From assembly GCA_951635545.1 (NCBI GenBank), contig OX620685.1, positions 3,348,001 through 3,412,000 on the forward strand: DNA of 64,000 bases, in the 5' to 3' direction. This stretch comes from CAG-873 sp910578365. GTDB lineage: Bacteria; Bacteroidota; Bacteroidia; Bacteroidales; Muribaculaceae. The notes beneath the pieces were generated by a model. It had not been told where the DNA came from. It did no database searches and was given only the letters and a program-made list of their open reading frames with translations. Shown one piece after another: positions 17,729 through 26,430 of this stretch; the first letter of the stretch is position 1, and every line of letters starts with the position of its first letter. Both the position numbers and the translations under genes were made by a program.

Positions 17729-18637
17729 TCAGTTGTTCAGTTTGCGGCCCATTACGCCGAAAGCGTTAATCAGGTTGTCGACGGGCAGATTCTTCACTTT
17801 TATCACCTTGGTGTTGGCCAGATATATTGCCGGGGTGGTACGGAGGTCGAAATATTCGTCGGCATCTGGTGCTGCCACGGTAATCCAGTTCTGAGGGTAC
17901 TCGGTCGCTGCTGCGAGCCATTGAGTGTCGCCGGGGTCGCCGGGATATATGCTTATAATAGTAAGCTTACCGGCCTCGATCAGCCGTCTGGCATTGAAGT
18001 CGGCGCTAAGGCGCACACGGGCCATATTGCATTCGGTACAGTCGGGGTCATTGAAGAATATCACCACATTAGTGGCGTCGTAGTCGCTCAGCAGCGATTT
18101 GGAACCGTCGGGGGCCGTAAGTTTCAACGGTGGCAGTTGCGAGCCTACCGAGCTGTTTTCAATCTGTTTTACATGCGATGCAAAGCGGGCACGGTCGGCA
18201 TTGGATATTTTCTTATGCGTTGCCGCGGCCTTGGCGAATGGCAGATAAATTTCTTCGCTGAGAATCTCTGCGGAGTCGGCCCACAGCCATCTTTCGGCCA
18301 TTTGGGCAAGTGTGAGGGTATTGGGGCCCGATTTTTTTACTTTATCAATCAGACGGTCTACGGCCATGTGTACGGTGTCGGCCGTGGCATACGGCATAAA
18401 GCCAATCCAGTGGCCGAAAGCATCGTTGAGCTTTTTCTTGTTCAGGAAGGCGGTGCTGTAGTTGCAGCGGTCCCAGAAGTGGTCTACCAGGTAATTACAG
18501 CGCTGATAGAGTGTTGTAAGCTCATCGGGGGCCTGCGGATATGTAAAGAGAGTATTGTCGGTCTGTGCCGATGCCTTAGTGCCGATGCTGAATATCAGAG
18601 CTACGGCTGTGAATATGGAGTATATAAGTTTCTTCAT
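17729..18637 (-). CDS. Exported thioredoxin-like protein with N-terminal DUF5106-type domain
   Basis: A 302-residue protein started at ATG 18637 (MKKLIYSIFTAVALIFSIGTKASAQ), which gives a clean signal peptide. The frame is open to 18649 but that start would lie inside the promoter box. Residues 25-165 form a helical domain of the DUF5106 type; the C-terminal half is a thioredoxin fold with NVVIFFNDPDCTEC (CxxC variant CTEC) and TTPAIYLAN. It probably reduces disulfides or acts in cytochrome/redox maintenance in the periplasm. It heads the operon with mnmA and the BFN gene. Confidence 0.82.
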   Translation of the reverse strand: MKKLIYSIFTAVALIFSIGTKASAQTDNTLFTYPQAPDELTTLYQRCNYLVDHFWDRCNYSTAFLNKKKLNDAFGHWIGFMPYATADTVHMAVDRLIDKVKKSGPNTLTLAQMAERWLWADSAEILSEEIYLPFAKAAATHKKISNADRARFASHVKQIENSSVGSQLPPLKLTAPDGSKSLLSDYDATNVVIFFNDPDCTECNMARVRLSADFNARRLIEAGKLTIISIYPGDPGDTQWLAAATEYPQNWITVAAPDADEYFDLRTTPAIYLANTKVIKVKNLPVDNLINAFGVMGRKLNN

Positions 18638-18646
18638 CGGATTGTG

Positions 18647-18654
18647 CAAATATA
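18647..18654 (-). promoter_or_regulatory. -7 promoter box for the thioredoxin-like/mnmA operon
   Basis: Minus-strand TATATTTG fits TAnnTTTG. It sits about 10 bases upstream of the chosen ATG at 18637, so the mRNA leader would be very short. No convincing -33 element is seen. Confidence 0.5.
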
Positions 18655-18759
18655 GCTAATTAAGCGCAAAATTAAAGAAAAAACGTCAAGCTTCCAAACC
18701 GACAGCGTGAAAATACTATAAATTTCAGGCACCTTCCAAATCCTCCGGTACGTATAAAA

Positions 18760-18790
18760 GGCCGGCAACGCCTTTGGGGCGCTGTCAGCC
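18760..18790 (-). terminator. Hairpin after the AEC transporter gene
   Basis: GGCCGGCAACGCC and GGCGCTGTCAGCC can pair at 12 of 13 positions (with G-U pairs) around a short TTTGG loop, 20 bases beyond the transporter stop on the minus strand, followed by CTTTTAT. It is the likely end of the oxalate operon. The rest of 18655-18810 shows nothing else. Confidence 0.55.
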
Positions 18791-18810
18791 TTCAGAGTTA
18801 TTGCAGTTTA

Positions 18811-19779
18811 TCAGAAAGCCTGCAATGCCATGTCGGTTAGCCATATCCACAACGGACAGAAGCCAATGAACAGTATTACCGACAATGTCAGTGACGAGGT
18901 GCCGGTGGCTACATAGGTGTTGTATTCGTCGGCGATGATGATACCTGAGAATGCCGGAGGCAGGGATGCCGCCACTACAAGCATTTTAAGGTTCAGCGGA
19001 TCCATGTGCGTGAGAAGACCAAGTACAAGTATCACGGCCGGCATAAGGACCATCTTCATTATCGAGCCGAGTACTGACTGCCAGTTGACTGTAAACTTGA
19101 TGGCCGACAGAGTGATGCCTGCCGAGAATACAGCCATAGAGGCGTTTGCCTTGGCGATAAGGTTGAACGACGGACTCAGGTAGTCGGGCCACGGTATGCC
19201 GACTACAACCCATATAACGGCCAGAATAGGCGCCCATGCCACAGGCTGCTCAAGTGCATGAAGCACCGGCTTCCAGGCACTTTCGTGCTTCTTGCCGGGC
19301 ATCTGCTTTTCGAGCGAGGCGTTCATCAGCGACAGCCCAACAGGGATGCCGATGGCGTTTACCACAATGCCTACTATGGCTACTACCAGCGCCACACTCG
19401 GACTGGTGCCGAATATAGGCTCGAGTACGGCGAAACCCAAAAAACCGATTGTGGGCGAGCCACTAATCAGAGCGCTAACTGCCGCATCGGCACCTGTATT
19501 CTTCTTAAACATGCGGAATACAAAGTAAACCGCCATAAAGCAGGCCATGATACCTACGGTCGAAACCAGAGTGAGGCGGATGTCCTTAACCAGGTCTTCG
19601 CGCGTAGCCTGGACAATCGACACAAACAATGCGGCGGGCAATGCGTAATCGAGCACAACCTTGTTGAACTTTTTTGCGTCCTCGCCCGTGAACACACCTT
19701 TCTTGCCCGATATGAATCCGGCAAGCATCACCACTATGATAGGTACAATGGCATAGAGTATTACATGAGAGATGTTCAT
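18811..19779 (-). CDS. AEC-family transporter, probable oxalate/formate carrier
   Basis: A 322-residue membrane protein with about 10 hydrophobic segments in the two-half layout of the auxin efflux carrier family (PF03547). FNKVVLDYALPAALFVSIV near residue 40, the SGSPTIGFLGFAVLEPIFG half-helix and VVAASLPPAFSGIIIADEY near residue 270 are typical. It is the last gene of frc-oxc-transporter, 21 bases after oxc, so uptake of oxalate with export of formate is the likely role. The substrate is inferred from position only. Confidence 0.8.
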   Translation of the reverse strand: MNISHVILYAIVPIIVVMLAGFISGKKGVFTGEDAKKFNKVVLDYALPAALFVSIVQATREDLVKDIRLTLVSTVGIMACFMAVYFVFRMFKKNTGADAAVSALISGSPTIGFLGFAVLEPIFGTSPSVALVVAIVGIVVNAIGIPVGLSLMNASLEKQMPGKKHESAWKPVLHALEQPVAWAPILAVIWVVVGIPWPDYLSPSFNLIAKANASMAVFSAGITLSAIKFTVNWQSVLGSIMKMVLMPAVILVLGLLTHMDPLNLKMLVVAASLPPAFSGIIIADEYNTYVATGTSSLTLSVILFIGFCPLWIWLTDMALQAF

Positions 19780-19800
19780 AGCTGAAAGTGTTAGGGCCGG

Positions 19801-21552
19801 TTAAACGGTGAAATTAATCAGCGGCGCAGGATTCAGATATCCTATATGGCCGCTTTCCTTTCCGGCATCGGCGGCAAGTTGCACATTAATTATGGCAGGG
19901 GCACACGAGTCTATTGCCTGTTGCAGTGTCTTGGCAAGTTCATCGGGCGTGGTTACATAGTAGCCCGGAACGCCGAACATTTCGCCCATCTTGTCGTATC
20001 GGGCATGCAGGTCGAGCGTGGTGGGTGCAGGGTCGTGTTCTATGGCCGGATCTGTCGACGGGTTCACGCCAATGTTGTTATATATGCCTCCGTTGTTGAA
20101 TACCACCACGGTTACAGGCAGCCTGAAGCGGCATATGGTAGCGAAATCCATGCCTGAGAATCCAAAGGCCGAATCGCCTTCGATTGCCACTACTTTCTTG
20201 CCTGTGGCAATGGCGGCGCCAACGCACGAACCCATGCCCATGCCCATTATTGCCCAGGTGGCGCAGTCGATACGGTGCCGAGGCAGCGTCATGTCAATGG
20301 TATCGCGTGTGTCGTCGAGCGTGTTGGCACCTTCGTTCACCAGAATCACATCCGGATGAGCTTCAAGCACAGGTTTTATGGCCGAAAGAGCGCTCCAGTG
20401 GTTCATAGGCATGACTCCTGCGGCTTCGTTCAACCTGGCTGTAAACTTGGCTTTTTTATCCTTTGTTTCGTTCTGCAGCATCGTAATCCACTGAGGGTCG
20501 GTGTTCATGCTGCGGGTTTTCAGTTCAGCCAGCAGAGCGTCGAGGCTAAGAGCCATATCGCCGACCACAGGGGCGGCTATTGGCACATTGACGTCGATTT
20601 CCTGCGGCTCTACATCGAGCTGTACGAACTTTACGTCCGGATTCCACTTGCCTCGGCCGAACGATAACATCCAGTTCAGACGGGCTCCGGTCACGATTAC
20701 CACATCGGCCTCTTTCATAATGGTAGAGCGGCACGACAACGCGCTCAGCGGGCCTGCATCAGGCATCAGGCCTTTAGCCATCGACATGGGCAGATATGGT
20801 ATATTATAGTTTTCGACGAGCTTTTTAACCCGGTCTTCAAGCCTTGCGTATGCGGCGCCTTTTCCCAATAATATCGCCGGGCGTCGGGCTGCGGCTATGA
20901 TGTCAGCGGCACGCTTTACGGCATCGGTGTTAGGTGCTACAGGTGAATAAATGTCCACAGGGTCGTAGAACAATTTTTCGGCCTCTGTGGCGTCCATAAC
21001 CTCGGCCAGTGCCGGTGTGGTCATGTCGATGTACACGCCGCCGGGCCTTCCGCTGACGGCTGCACGATAGGCACGGGCCACCGCCGACGGAATATCTTTG
21101 GCATGCGTGCATCGCAGAGCCAACTTTACCAACGGGCGAGCCGTGTTGAGCTGGTCGAGTTCCTCATAAGTTCCCATTTTCATGTCGACCATAGATGGGT
21201 CGGTAGCCCCGGAAATCTGTATCATGGGGTAGCAGTTCACGGTGGCGTTGGCTGTGGCGGTAAGGCCGTTCATAAATCCAAGCGATGACACCGTGAGCAG
21301 GACGCCCGGTTTGCGGGTGAGGTAGCCATGGGTAGCCGCGGCCATACCGGCCTGCTGTTCGAAGCGGAAACCCACATATCGCACACCTACTTTCTGCATG
21401 GAGTAGGCGGCTTCGGTTACAGGTATGCCCACGAGGCCATATACAGTATCGAGTTCCACCCGACGCAGAGCCTCGGCAAGTATATACATGCCGGTGACCT
21501 GCCCCGGAAATTTCGGGGCAGGTGCGGAGTTGTTATTATTCTGAGTTGTCAT
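19801..21552 (-). CDS. oxc: Oxalyl-CoA decarboxylase
   Basis: A 583-residue thiamine-diphosphate enzyme that decarboxylates oxalyl-CoA to formyl-CoA and CO2. It has an N-terminal Pyr domain (YGLVGIPVTEAAYSMQ, GFRFEQQAGMAAATHGYLT with the cofactor Glu), a central domain, and a PP domain with the ThDP motif from GDSAFGFSGMD to FNNGGIYNN (about residues 459-492). The tyrosine pair and length match Oxalobacter-type OXC. It starts 2 bases after the frc stop, so it depends on transcription passing through or starting within the IS110 element that now splits frc. Confidence 0.95.
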   Translation of the reverse strand: MTTQNNNNSAPAPKFPGQVTGMYILAEALRRVELDTVYGLVGIPVTEAAYSMQKVGVRYVGFRFEQQAGMAAATHGYLTRKPGVLLTVSSLGFMNGLTATANATVNCYPMIQISGATDPSMVDMKMGTYEELDQLNTARPLVKLALRCTHAKDIPSAVARAYRAAVSGRPGGVYIDMTTPALAEVMDATEAEKLFYDPVDIYSPVAPNTDAVKRAADIIAAARRPAILLGKGAAYARLEDRVKKLVENYNIPYLPMSMAKGLMPDAGPLSALSCRSTIMKEADVVIVTGARLNWMLSFGRGKWNPDVKFVQLDVEPQEIDVNVPIAAPVVGDMALSLDALLAELKTRSMNTDPQWITMLQNETKDKKAKFTARLNEAAGVMPMNHWSALSAIKPVLEAHPDVILVNEGANTLDDTRDTIDMTLPRHRIDCATWAIMGMGMGSCVGAAIATGKKVVAIEGDSAFGFSGMDFATICRFRLPVTVVVFNNGGIYNNIGVNPSTDPAIEHDPAPTTLDLHARYDKMGEMFGVPGYYVTTPDELAKTLQQAIDSCAPAIINVQLAADAGKESGHIGYLNPAPLINFTV

Positions 21553-21554
21553 AA

Positions 21555-22794
21555 TTATGCTTTTTTCAGGGGTGAGGTGGTACCGTTTGTTGCAAATTGC
21601 CGGATTTGGTCGTCGGTATATCCCAGTGATTTAAGAACTTCTTCGGTGTTGCCGCCGAGTTCGGGGCACGGGCCGTATACAGGCTGGTAATTCGATATGG
21701 TAAAGGGGCAGCCGACTGTTACAAATTCGCCGATTTTGCCGCCTTGCTGAATTTTTACCAGGGTATTGCCGTCGTATAGAGTCTGGTCTGTCATTACCTC
21801 CTTGGTTGAGAGAACCGGACCCACAGGCACTCCGGCTTTGCCGAGTATTTCTACTACCTCAAACTTGGTTTTGTCGGCAGCCCAGGCCCCGATTCGCTCG
21901 TATATGGCCTGTTTGTGCCGGTCGCGGGCATCGGCTGTATTGAAGTCGGGGTTGGTAAGCCAATCTTCAAAGCCCAAAGCCTTGCATGCGGCCTCGAAAT
22001 CCTTGGCTCCGCGCTGCAGAATAATATATACATAGTTGTTGCCGTCTTCAGCGGTATCATATCCACCGGCAGGCTTGCATTTATATGTCCAGCCAAGAAC
22101 ACCGCTGCCCTCCATATTGCCGGCACGGGGCACACAGTCGCCGAATTTCTGGTCGGGGTACTGCGGGAACTGTGTCAGATATCCTATACGGTCGAGAGTC
22201 AGCTGGTCGCGAGTCTTGATACGGCATAGATTCAGGCAGGCATTGTGCATCGACTGATATACATATGAGCCTTCGCCGGTTTTCTCACGCCGGCACAGGG
22301 CGGCCAGCAGACCAATGAGCAGGTGCATGCCGGTATTGGAGTCGCCAAGGGCCGCGCCCGACTGGGTGGGCATATTATATTCGCCCGAGAACCATCCGGT
22401 AGTAGAGGCACCTAAAGCAGTTACCTGGGCCACCGGCTCGTAAGCTTTCAGATTTTTATACTTCGATGACAGCGGAAAACCTTTGATAGTACCGTAGATA
22501 CAGCGTGGATTCAGTGCATGTACGGCCTCCCACGAGAAGCCTAACTTGTCCATTGCACCAGGGTGCAGGTTTTCTACAAAAATGTCACATTCCTTAATCA
22601 GTCGGGTAAGTATTTCCTTGCCGTCGGGAGTCTTGGCATCGAGCGCCAGCGATTTCTTGTCGGAGTTCAACTGCAGGAAATAATACGATGGTTCGTCGGG
22701 GTCGAACTGCAGTTCTTTTCGTGTGGCGTCGCCTACGCCGGGACGCTCTATTTTGATAACTTCTGCACCCAGCCATGCAAGCATCTGAGTACGA
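21555..22794 (-). pseudogene. frc: Formyl-CoA:oxalate CoA-transferase, 3' part of interrupted gene
   Basis: This segment encodes residues 24-435 of a CaiB/BaiF-family Frc, which swaps CoA between formyl-CoA and oxalate. RTQMLAWLGAEVIKIERPGVGD, the catalytic-Asp segment AALGDSNTGMHLLIG and CIYGTIKGF are intact. The first 23 codons lie 1.35 kb away at 24143-24211, beyond an IS110-family element. The open frame here runs on into IS sequence to a GTG at 22838, adding a foreign N-terminus (DVIFASFYLDFNIV) without the conserved DFTxVQSGPSC segment. Joining the two parts at the shared 6 bases restores one 435-residue frame. Enzyme function is probably lost. Confidence 0.92.
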
Positions 22795-22941
22795 ACTATA
22801 TTAAAATCCAAATAAAATGAGGCAAAAATTACATCCACCTTAGATTATTTGAGAATAGTCATGCCTCCGTCCGCTCTTGGGGGCGGTTTAGGCCGCCCCC
22901 GCCGCTGGGGCATCCCCTCGCCAGAAGGAGAGAGGAAGTGT

Positions 22942-23919
22942 TCAGACGGTGGTATCAGGTTTCGTAGAGACGAAACCGTCGATATATGAATTATTGGATG
23001 TCACAACAGCAAAAGCCTGTCTGACGAGTTTGTTTGCTACGGCAATCATGGCAACCTTGCCGGATTTTCCATTGCCTCGTAATCGTTGGTAGCATTCCTT
23101 GCACGCCTTGTTGTGCTGACTTGCTGACCATGCCGCCACATAAAGCATTGAACGCAGAGTCTCATCACCGTTACGGTTGATATGTCCCCGGATGTTTATG
23201 CTCGTGCCGGACTGTTCTATTGTTGGACAGATACCGATAAAGCGGGACAACTGCTTGGCATTGTCGAAGTAGGTAAAGCCTCCGGTAGCTATAATCAGTG
23301 CTGTGGCAAGCGTAACTCCGATACCTTTTATTGAGGTAAGAAGTTTCAGCTGCCTGTCAAACACATCGGTCACGACCGCTTCCATTTCCTGCTGCATGTA
23401 CTTGATCTGCTTTTCAAGGAAAGTTACGGTCTGCTTCAGTGAGGTCAGACATTTCTTGTCCTTAACCGGCAGAGGTTCAAGAGATGAGAATAGATTCTTT
23501 GTCGCTGTCAGTTGCTTCTGGAGCTGACGCAGGACTGTTTTCTTCTGCTTCAGAATCATTATCTGTTCTGATGGGAACTTATAGGGTTCAGGCTTGAACC
23601 TCTCCCCGAAATCGGCAATGAGACAAGCGTCTTTGGAATCCGTCTTGGTTACGGACATCATCACGCGGGCATAGTTCTTAATCTTCTTCGGATTGATGAG
23701 GCTTGCCCGGATGCCCGACTTGTCAAGAAGATAAAGAAGGAGGAAACAGTAGTTGCCTGTCGCCTCCATCACGCAGTGGTGGATGGCAGGGTCAAGCTTC
23801 GAGATGAACCTGCGGATGCCTTTAGCATCATTTGGGAAGGTCTCGGTACGGTAGCTTTTCCCGTGAAGGAAGGCTGCTACAAAAGTCGCTTTGCTGATGT
23901 CGATGCCTATGTATGTCAT
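22942..23919 (-). CDS. IS110-family transposase/recombinase
   Basis: A 325-residue RuvC-like DEDD recombinase. The N-terminal domain starts YIGIDISKATF (first Asp at residue 7), continues with HHCVMEATGNY (Glu) and TKTDSKDACLIADF (Asp pair). The C-terminal Transposase_20 domain shows SIKGIGVTLATALI, FIGICPTIEQSGTSI and the helix with RGNGKSGKVAMIAVANKLVR. The family integrates circular donor DNA with the help of a structured RNA encoded at the element end. The frame is complete, with its start about 220 bases inside the left end. Confidence 0.95.
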   Translation of the reverse strand: MTYIGIDISKATFVAAFLHGKSYRTETFPNDAKGIRRFISKLDPAIHHCVMEATGNYCFLLLYLLDKSGIRASLINPKKIKNYARVMMSVTKTDSKDACLIADFGERFKPEPYKFPSEQIMILKQKKTVLRQLQKQLTATKNLFSSLEPLPVKDKKCLTSLKQTVTFLEKQIKYMQQEMEAVVTDVFDRQLKLLTSIKGIGVTLATALIIATGGFTYFDNAKQLSRFIGICPTIEQSGTSINIRGHINRNGDETLRSMLYVAAWSASQHNKACKECYQRLRGNGKSGKVAMIAVANKLVRQAFAVVTSNNSYIDGFVSTKPDTTV

Positions 23920-23939
23920 ATTATCAAATCTTTTGTCAG

Positions 23940-24090
23940 GAACTACATCTTTTGCACTCTCGTCGCAAACACGGGGTCGGTTTCACCGCCCCAACGAACT
24001 ATCCAGTCTTTAGATGTAAAAGCATGGGGACCTATCGTACTTAATGGAGTCAACCAACATGACATCTGCCTTATTCCATGCTTGAATATC
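23940..24090 (-). ncRNA. Candidate IS110 bridge RNA
   Basis: Reading the minus strand 5' to 3' from 24083: stem AAGCATGG (24083-24076) pairs with CCATGCTT (24027-24020). Inside that loop, TCATGTTG (24062-24055) resembles the left target TCATGTCG, and AAGTACGA (24042-24035) is complementary to the right target TCGTACT. A second stem, AGATGTA/TACATCT on the plus strand (24012-24018 with 23944-23950), encloses ATAGTTCGT (24002-23994), identical over 9 bases to the element's right end at 22799-22791, then a GGGGCGGT hairpin. GTGCAAA (23957-23951) can pair with the left end TTTGTAC using one wobble. The target-loop then donor-loop order is that of known IS110 bridge RNAs. Ends of the transcript are guesses. 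Confidence 0.75.
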
Positions 24091-24137
24091 CTGAAATTTG
24101 AAGTTGAAATTATTCAAAAACATTTAACCGTACAAAT

Positions 24138-24211
24138 GTACGACATGATGGTCCGGACTGGACTTCGGTGAAGTCTACAACTTTGACACCTTGGAGAGGG
24201 GCGGTATTCAT
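24138..24211 (-). pseudogene. frc: Formyl-CoA:oxalate CoA-transferase, 5' part of interrupted gene
   Basis: ATG 24211 starts MNTAPLQGVKVVDFTEVQSG and continues PSC, the conserved Frc N-terminus with the active-site Gln of VQSGPSC. The frame then enters the IS at 24137 and stops after ten more codons (RTFVRLNVFE). Together with 21555-22794 it is the single original frc gene. Confidence 0.92.
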
Positions 24212-24356
24212 AATTGTCTGTTTTTTAAGAATAATCTTTTAATGAATAAAAACGTGTATGAAAATATTTTCAGCAATAAAACAACCGCTTCCGAATAATA
24301 GTTCATCAAACCTTAGTGCGGCAAAACTCGTTTTATTTATAAAAAAACATACAAAA

Positions 24357-24857
24357 ATGCCACACACTATAAAACAGACAATACTTACCGGCAGCCTGTT
24401 GCTGGCGCTGATAGTGGCCTCGGCCGGAATAGGCACGCAGCCATCGGATACAGCCGTTGGCAAGAAGGCGCCGGTGGTACAGCTCGACCGGGTTCAGAGC
24501 GCTATAAACGCCGATGAACTCAAGGGTAAATATGTACTTATCACATTCTGGAGCAGCAGCGACGCGGCCTCGCGCGAGGCCTGTAACCGCTATAATGCCT
24601 GGTTTAATGTCAATCATCCGGACGATGCCCGTTTTGTGGGAATAAACTTCGACGATTCGCCCGAAATGTTTCGCGAAATAGTTCGACGCGACAGCCTCAA
24701 TCCGGCCGACCAGTACTGTGTGAGCCGGCCCGAGGCCGAAGCCATATTCCGCACCTACCACCTTGAGAAAGGCTATGGCAGTCTGCTGGTTTCGCCACAG
24801 GGGCGCATAGTGAGCCACAATCCCGACCCGGCGCGGCTCAGCGAAATAATATCGTAG
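24357..24857 (+). CDS. Exported redoxin-like protein lacking the CxxC motif
   Basis: A 166-residue protein from ATG 24357 (MPHTIKQTILTGSLLLALIVASAG), preceded by an A-rich leader. The frame is open to 24258 but the extra residues would spoil the signal peptide. The mature part has the TlpA/AhpC-TSA order: GKKAPVVQLD, then LKGKYVLITFWSSSDAASREAC, then a cis-Pro-region-like GYGSLLVSPQGRIV. The thioredoxin CxxC position reads SSSDAAS, so the usual redox pair is missing. It may bind rather than reduce. It diverges from the frc fragment. Confidence 0.75.
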   Translation: MPHTIKQTILTGSLLLALIVASAGIGTQPSDTAVGKKAPVVQLDRVQSAINADELKGKYVLITFWSSSDAASREACNRYNAWFNVNHPDDARFVGINFDDSPEMFREIVRRDSLNPADQYCVSRPEAEAIFRTYHLEKGYGSLLVSPQGRIVSHNPDPARLSEIIS

Positions 24858-24868
24858 CTGCAAGAGCT

Positions 24869-24877
24869 GCATAGGAG
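24869..24877. repeat. Left 9-bp target duplication of the ISAs1-type element
   Basis: GCATAGGAG directly before the left inverted repeat, identical to 26413-26421 directly after the right one. Confidence 0.92.
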
Positions 24878-26412
24878 CACGGCTCTTTCATTTAAACTAA
24901 AATAAAAAGCATGACTTCCCCTACCCGGTTCATTGTGAATCGGGCAATATTCTGTGTCTGTCTGTCAACGAGTTATTCTGGTGTCAAAATCTTATTTTTT
25001 TCATTTTTGGCTTAAAAATCGCATCAGCCGAGTAAAGCTCATTGAGATATGTCTCATCAGTTCGGCTATGCCTTTATTCTTATCCGATCGTTTTTTGCGA
25101 AGTCCTTTCCATATTGAGAACACCGAGTAAACTATTCTCTGTATGGTGTCGAGGTTTCGGGCGGCTCTTGTCGACTTACGTTTTATATTGTCCTGCTGGA
25201 GATTGTAGTCCAGGCCCCAGTGCATGCTTTCTATCGACCAGTGGTTGCGCACGATGATTCCGAGCTTCGGAGTCTTCGTAGGCATACTGCTGACATACAG
25301 GCGTTTTTCCGAAGTGCGCATCCCTGTTGACTTTTTGACTGTAGATGATTCATACTCTATGATGGTCATGTTTCCGCCCCACTTCTCTTTGTCGGCGATA
25401 ATGTCCAGTCCGTCATATACGCGGTAGGTTCTCGTCTCTATCCTGCCGTGGGCCAGTTCGGGACCTTCGGTGTAAGAATATACCGGTGTGTGTTCCACTA
25501 GCCTGTCCTCAATGCCGTATCGCAATGACGGCTGGTTGGCTTTGAGTTCTATCAGAAAGTCACCCCCTTTCTTTCTGATTTTCTCGACAATGTCCTTCTG
25601 CATAGACATGGCGTCGGCTGTGACAATCTTTCCTGCGACATCTATTTTATCAAGAAGTATCGGTACGGCCTTTATCTCGTTGCTCTTTTCCTGACAGGCT
25701 TCGGTGGCGATTGTTATGCCGGTGCTGAACGAATAGGCAGAGACGATATCCGGGCTACGCCCGTTTTCCTGAACGGTGCCGCGCTCGGCTTTGCCGTCAA
25801 TGCAGATTATTTCAATGATGCGGCTGGCGCAGGTCAGTCTTTCAAGGAATATGTCTGCGAACTGCTGCATCCTGTCGGCCATATCCATATCGTTGATGCC
25901 GTTCTCCACACGGCAAAGCGTGGCCTCAGATGGTACGCCGTTCCTCAACATGCCCATTTTGTGTAATTTGTTGAGGTTGTATCTGCCGAACTCCAATATC
26001 TCGGCTCGTCCGATGCATCCGGCCATACGTCCGAGTATCATCAGCATGATGATATCGTTGAGGCTGTGACGGAAATTGCCTTTGTCCAATCTACGGAAAT
26101 CCGGCACGGATGAGGCAAATGCTCGAAGCTCTTCCATGATACTGCGCCTTGTGTCAAATTTATTGTGTACTTTTGCGGTATGATCAGGCGCATAGGCGTC
26201 AGTCGAACAGACTTGGTCAAGTGGCTTCATTTTTAGCGTAACTCTTTGATTATCACCTATAAAGTTACTAAAAATCTGTCACTTGACCAAATTTTTATTG
26301 TACTTATTCTCTTGAAAATCAGAGGTTAAAGTCTCTCTCCGTCCGTACTGCTCTCGCTATAAAACAACACATTTGTCGAGAATGAGACGAAATCTTAAAT
26401 GAAAGAGCCGTG
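24878..26412 (-). mobile_element. ISAs1-family insertion sequence, 1535 bp
   Basis: Perfect 18-bp terminal inverted repeats CACGGCTCTTTCATTTAA at 24878-24895 and, inverted, at 26395-26412. Both ends are bordered by the 9-bp direct repeat GCATAGGAG. One transposase gene fills most of the interior. The left noncoding part (24896-25000) has a hairpin CCCGGTTCA/TGAATCGGG that may end transcription; the right part (26231-26394) has nothing else recognisable. The insertion is intergenic and ends 18 bases before the gyrB -33 box. Confidence 0.93.
25001..26230 (-). CDS. ISAs1-family transposase
   Basis: A 409-residue DDE transposase. The N-terminal DDE_Tnp_1-associated helical domain (MEELRAFASSVPDFRRLDKGN... 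HSLNDIIMLMILGRMAG) is followed by the catalytic domain with IIEIICIDGKAERGT (first Asp), KIVTADAMSMQKDIVEKI (second Asp) and NHWSIESMHWGLDYNLQQD (Glu), the ISAs1 signature. A start at ATG 26137 is also possible; 26230 was kept because it has an A-rich leader and family proteins often carry an N-terminal tail. No stops interrupt it, so it may be active. Confidence 0.92.
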   Translation of the reverse strand: MKPLDQVCSTDAYAPDHTAKVHNKFDTRRSIMEELRAFASSVPDFRRLDKGNFRHSLNDIIMLMILGRMAGCIGRAEILEFGRYNLNKLHKMGMLRNGVPSEATLCRVENGINDMDMADRMQQFADIFLERLTCASRIIEIICIDGKAERGTVQENGRSPDIVSAYSFSTGITIATEACQEKSNEIKAVPILLDKIDVAGKIVTADAMSMQKDIVEKIRKKGGDFLIELKANQPSLRYGIEDRLVEHTPVYSYTEGPELAHGRIETRTYRVYDGLDIIADKEKWGGNMTIIEYESSTVKKSTGMRTSEKRLYVSSMPTKTPKLGIIVRNHWSIESMHWGLDYNLQQDNIKRKSTRAARNLDTIQRIVYSVFSIWKGLRKKRSDKNKGIAELMRHISMSFTRLMRFLSQK

Positions 26413-26421
26413 GCATAGGAG
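26413..26421. repeat. Right 9-bp target duplication of the ISAs1-type element
   Basis: GCATAGGAG immediately follows the right inverted repeat and matches 24869-24877. It ends 9 bases before the gyrB -33 element. Confidence 0.92.
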
Positions 26422-26430
26422 TCCGAAAAT

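Larger units (their letters stand above)
22795..24143 (-). mobile_element. IS110-family insertion sequence (1349 bp) inside frc
   Basis: The ends are fixed by the host gene: GTACGA occurs at 22789-22794 and 24138-24143, and deleting one copy with the DNA between rebuilds an unbroken frc frame. The six shared bases are the crossover region; the true core dinucleotide lies within them. The element carries a DEDD transposase on the minus strand, about 150 bases of 3' noncoding DNA with a GC-rich hairpin at 22880-22901, and about 218 bases of 5' noncoding DNA with a candidate bridge RNA. Lack of classical terminal inverted repeats fits IS110. Confidence 0.93.

Noticed and set aside
22838..22838. 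GTG at 22838 as the real start of a shorter frc
   Set aside because: The residues from it to the junction are encoded by IS sequence, and the true N-terminus is found intact at 24211 beyond the element.
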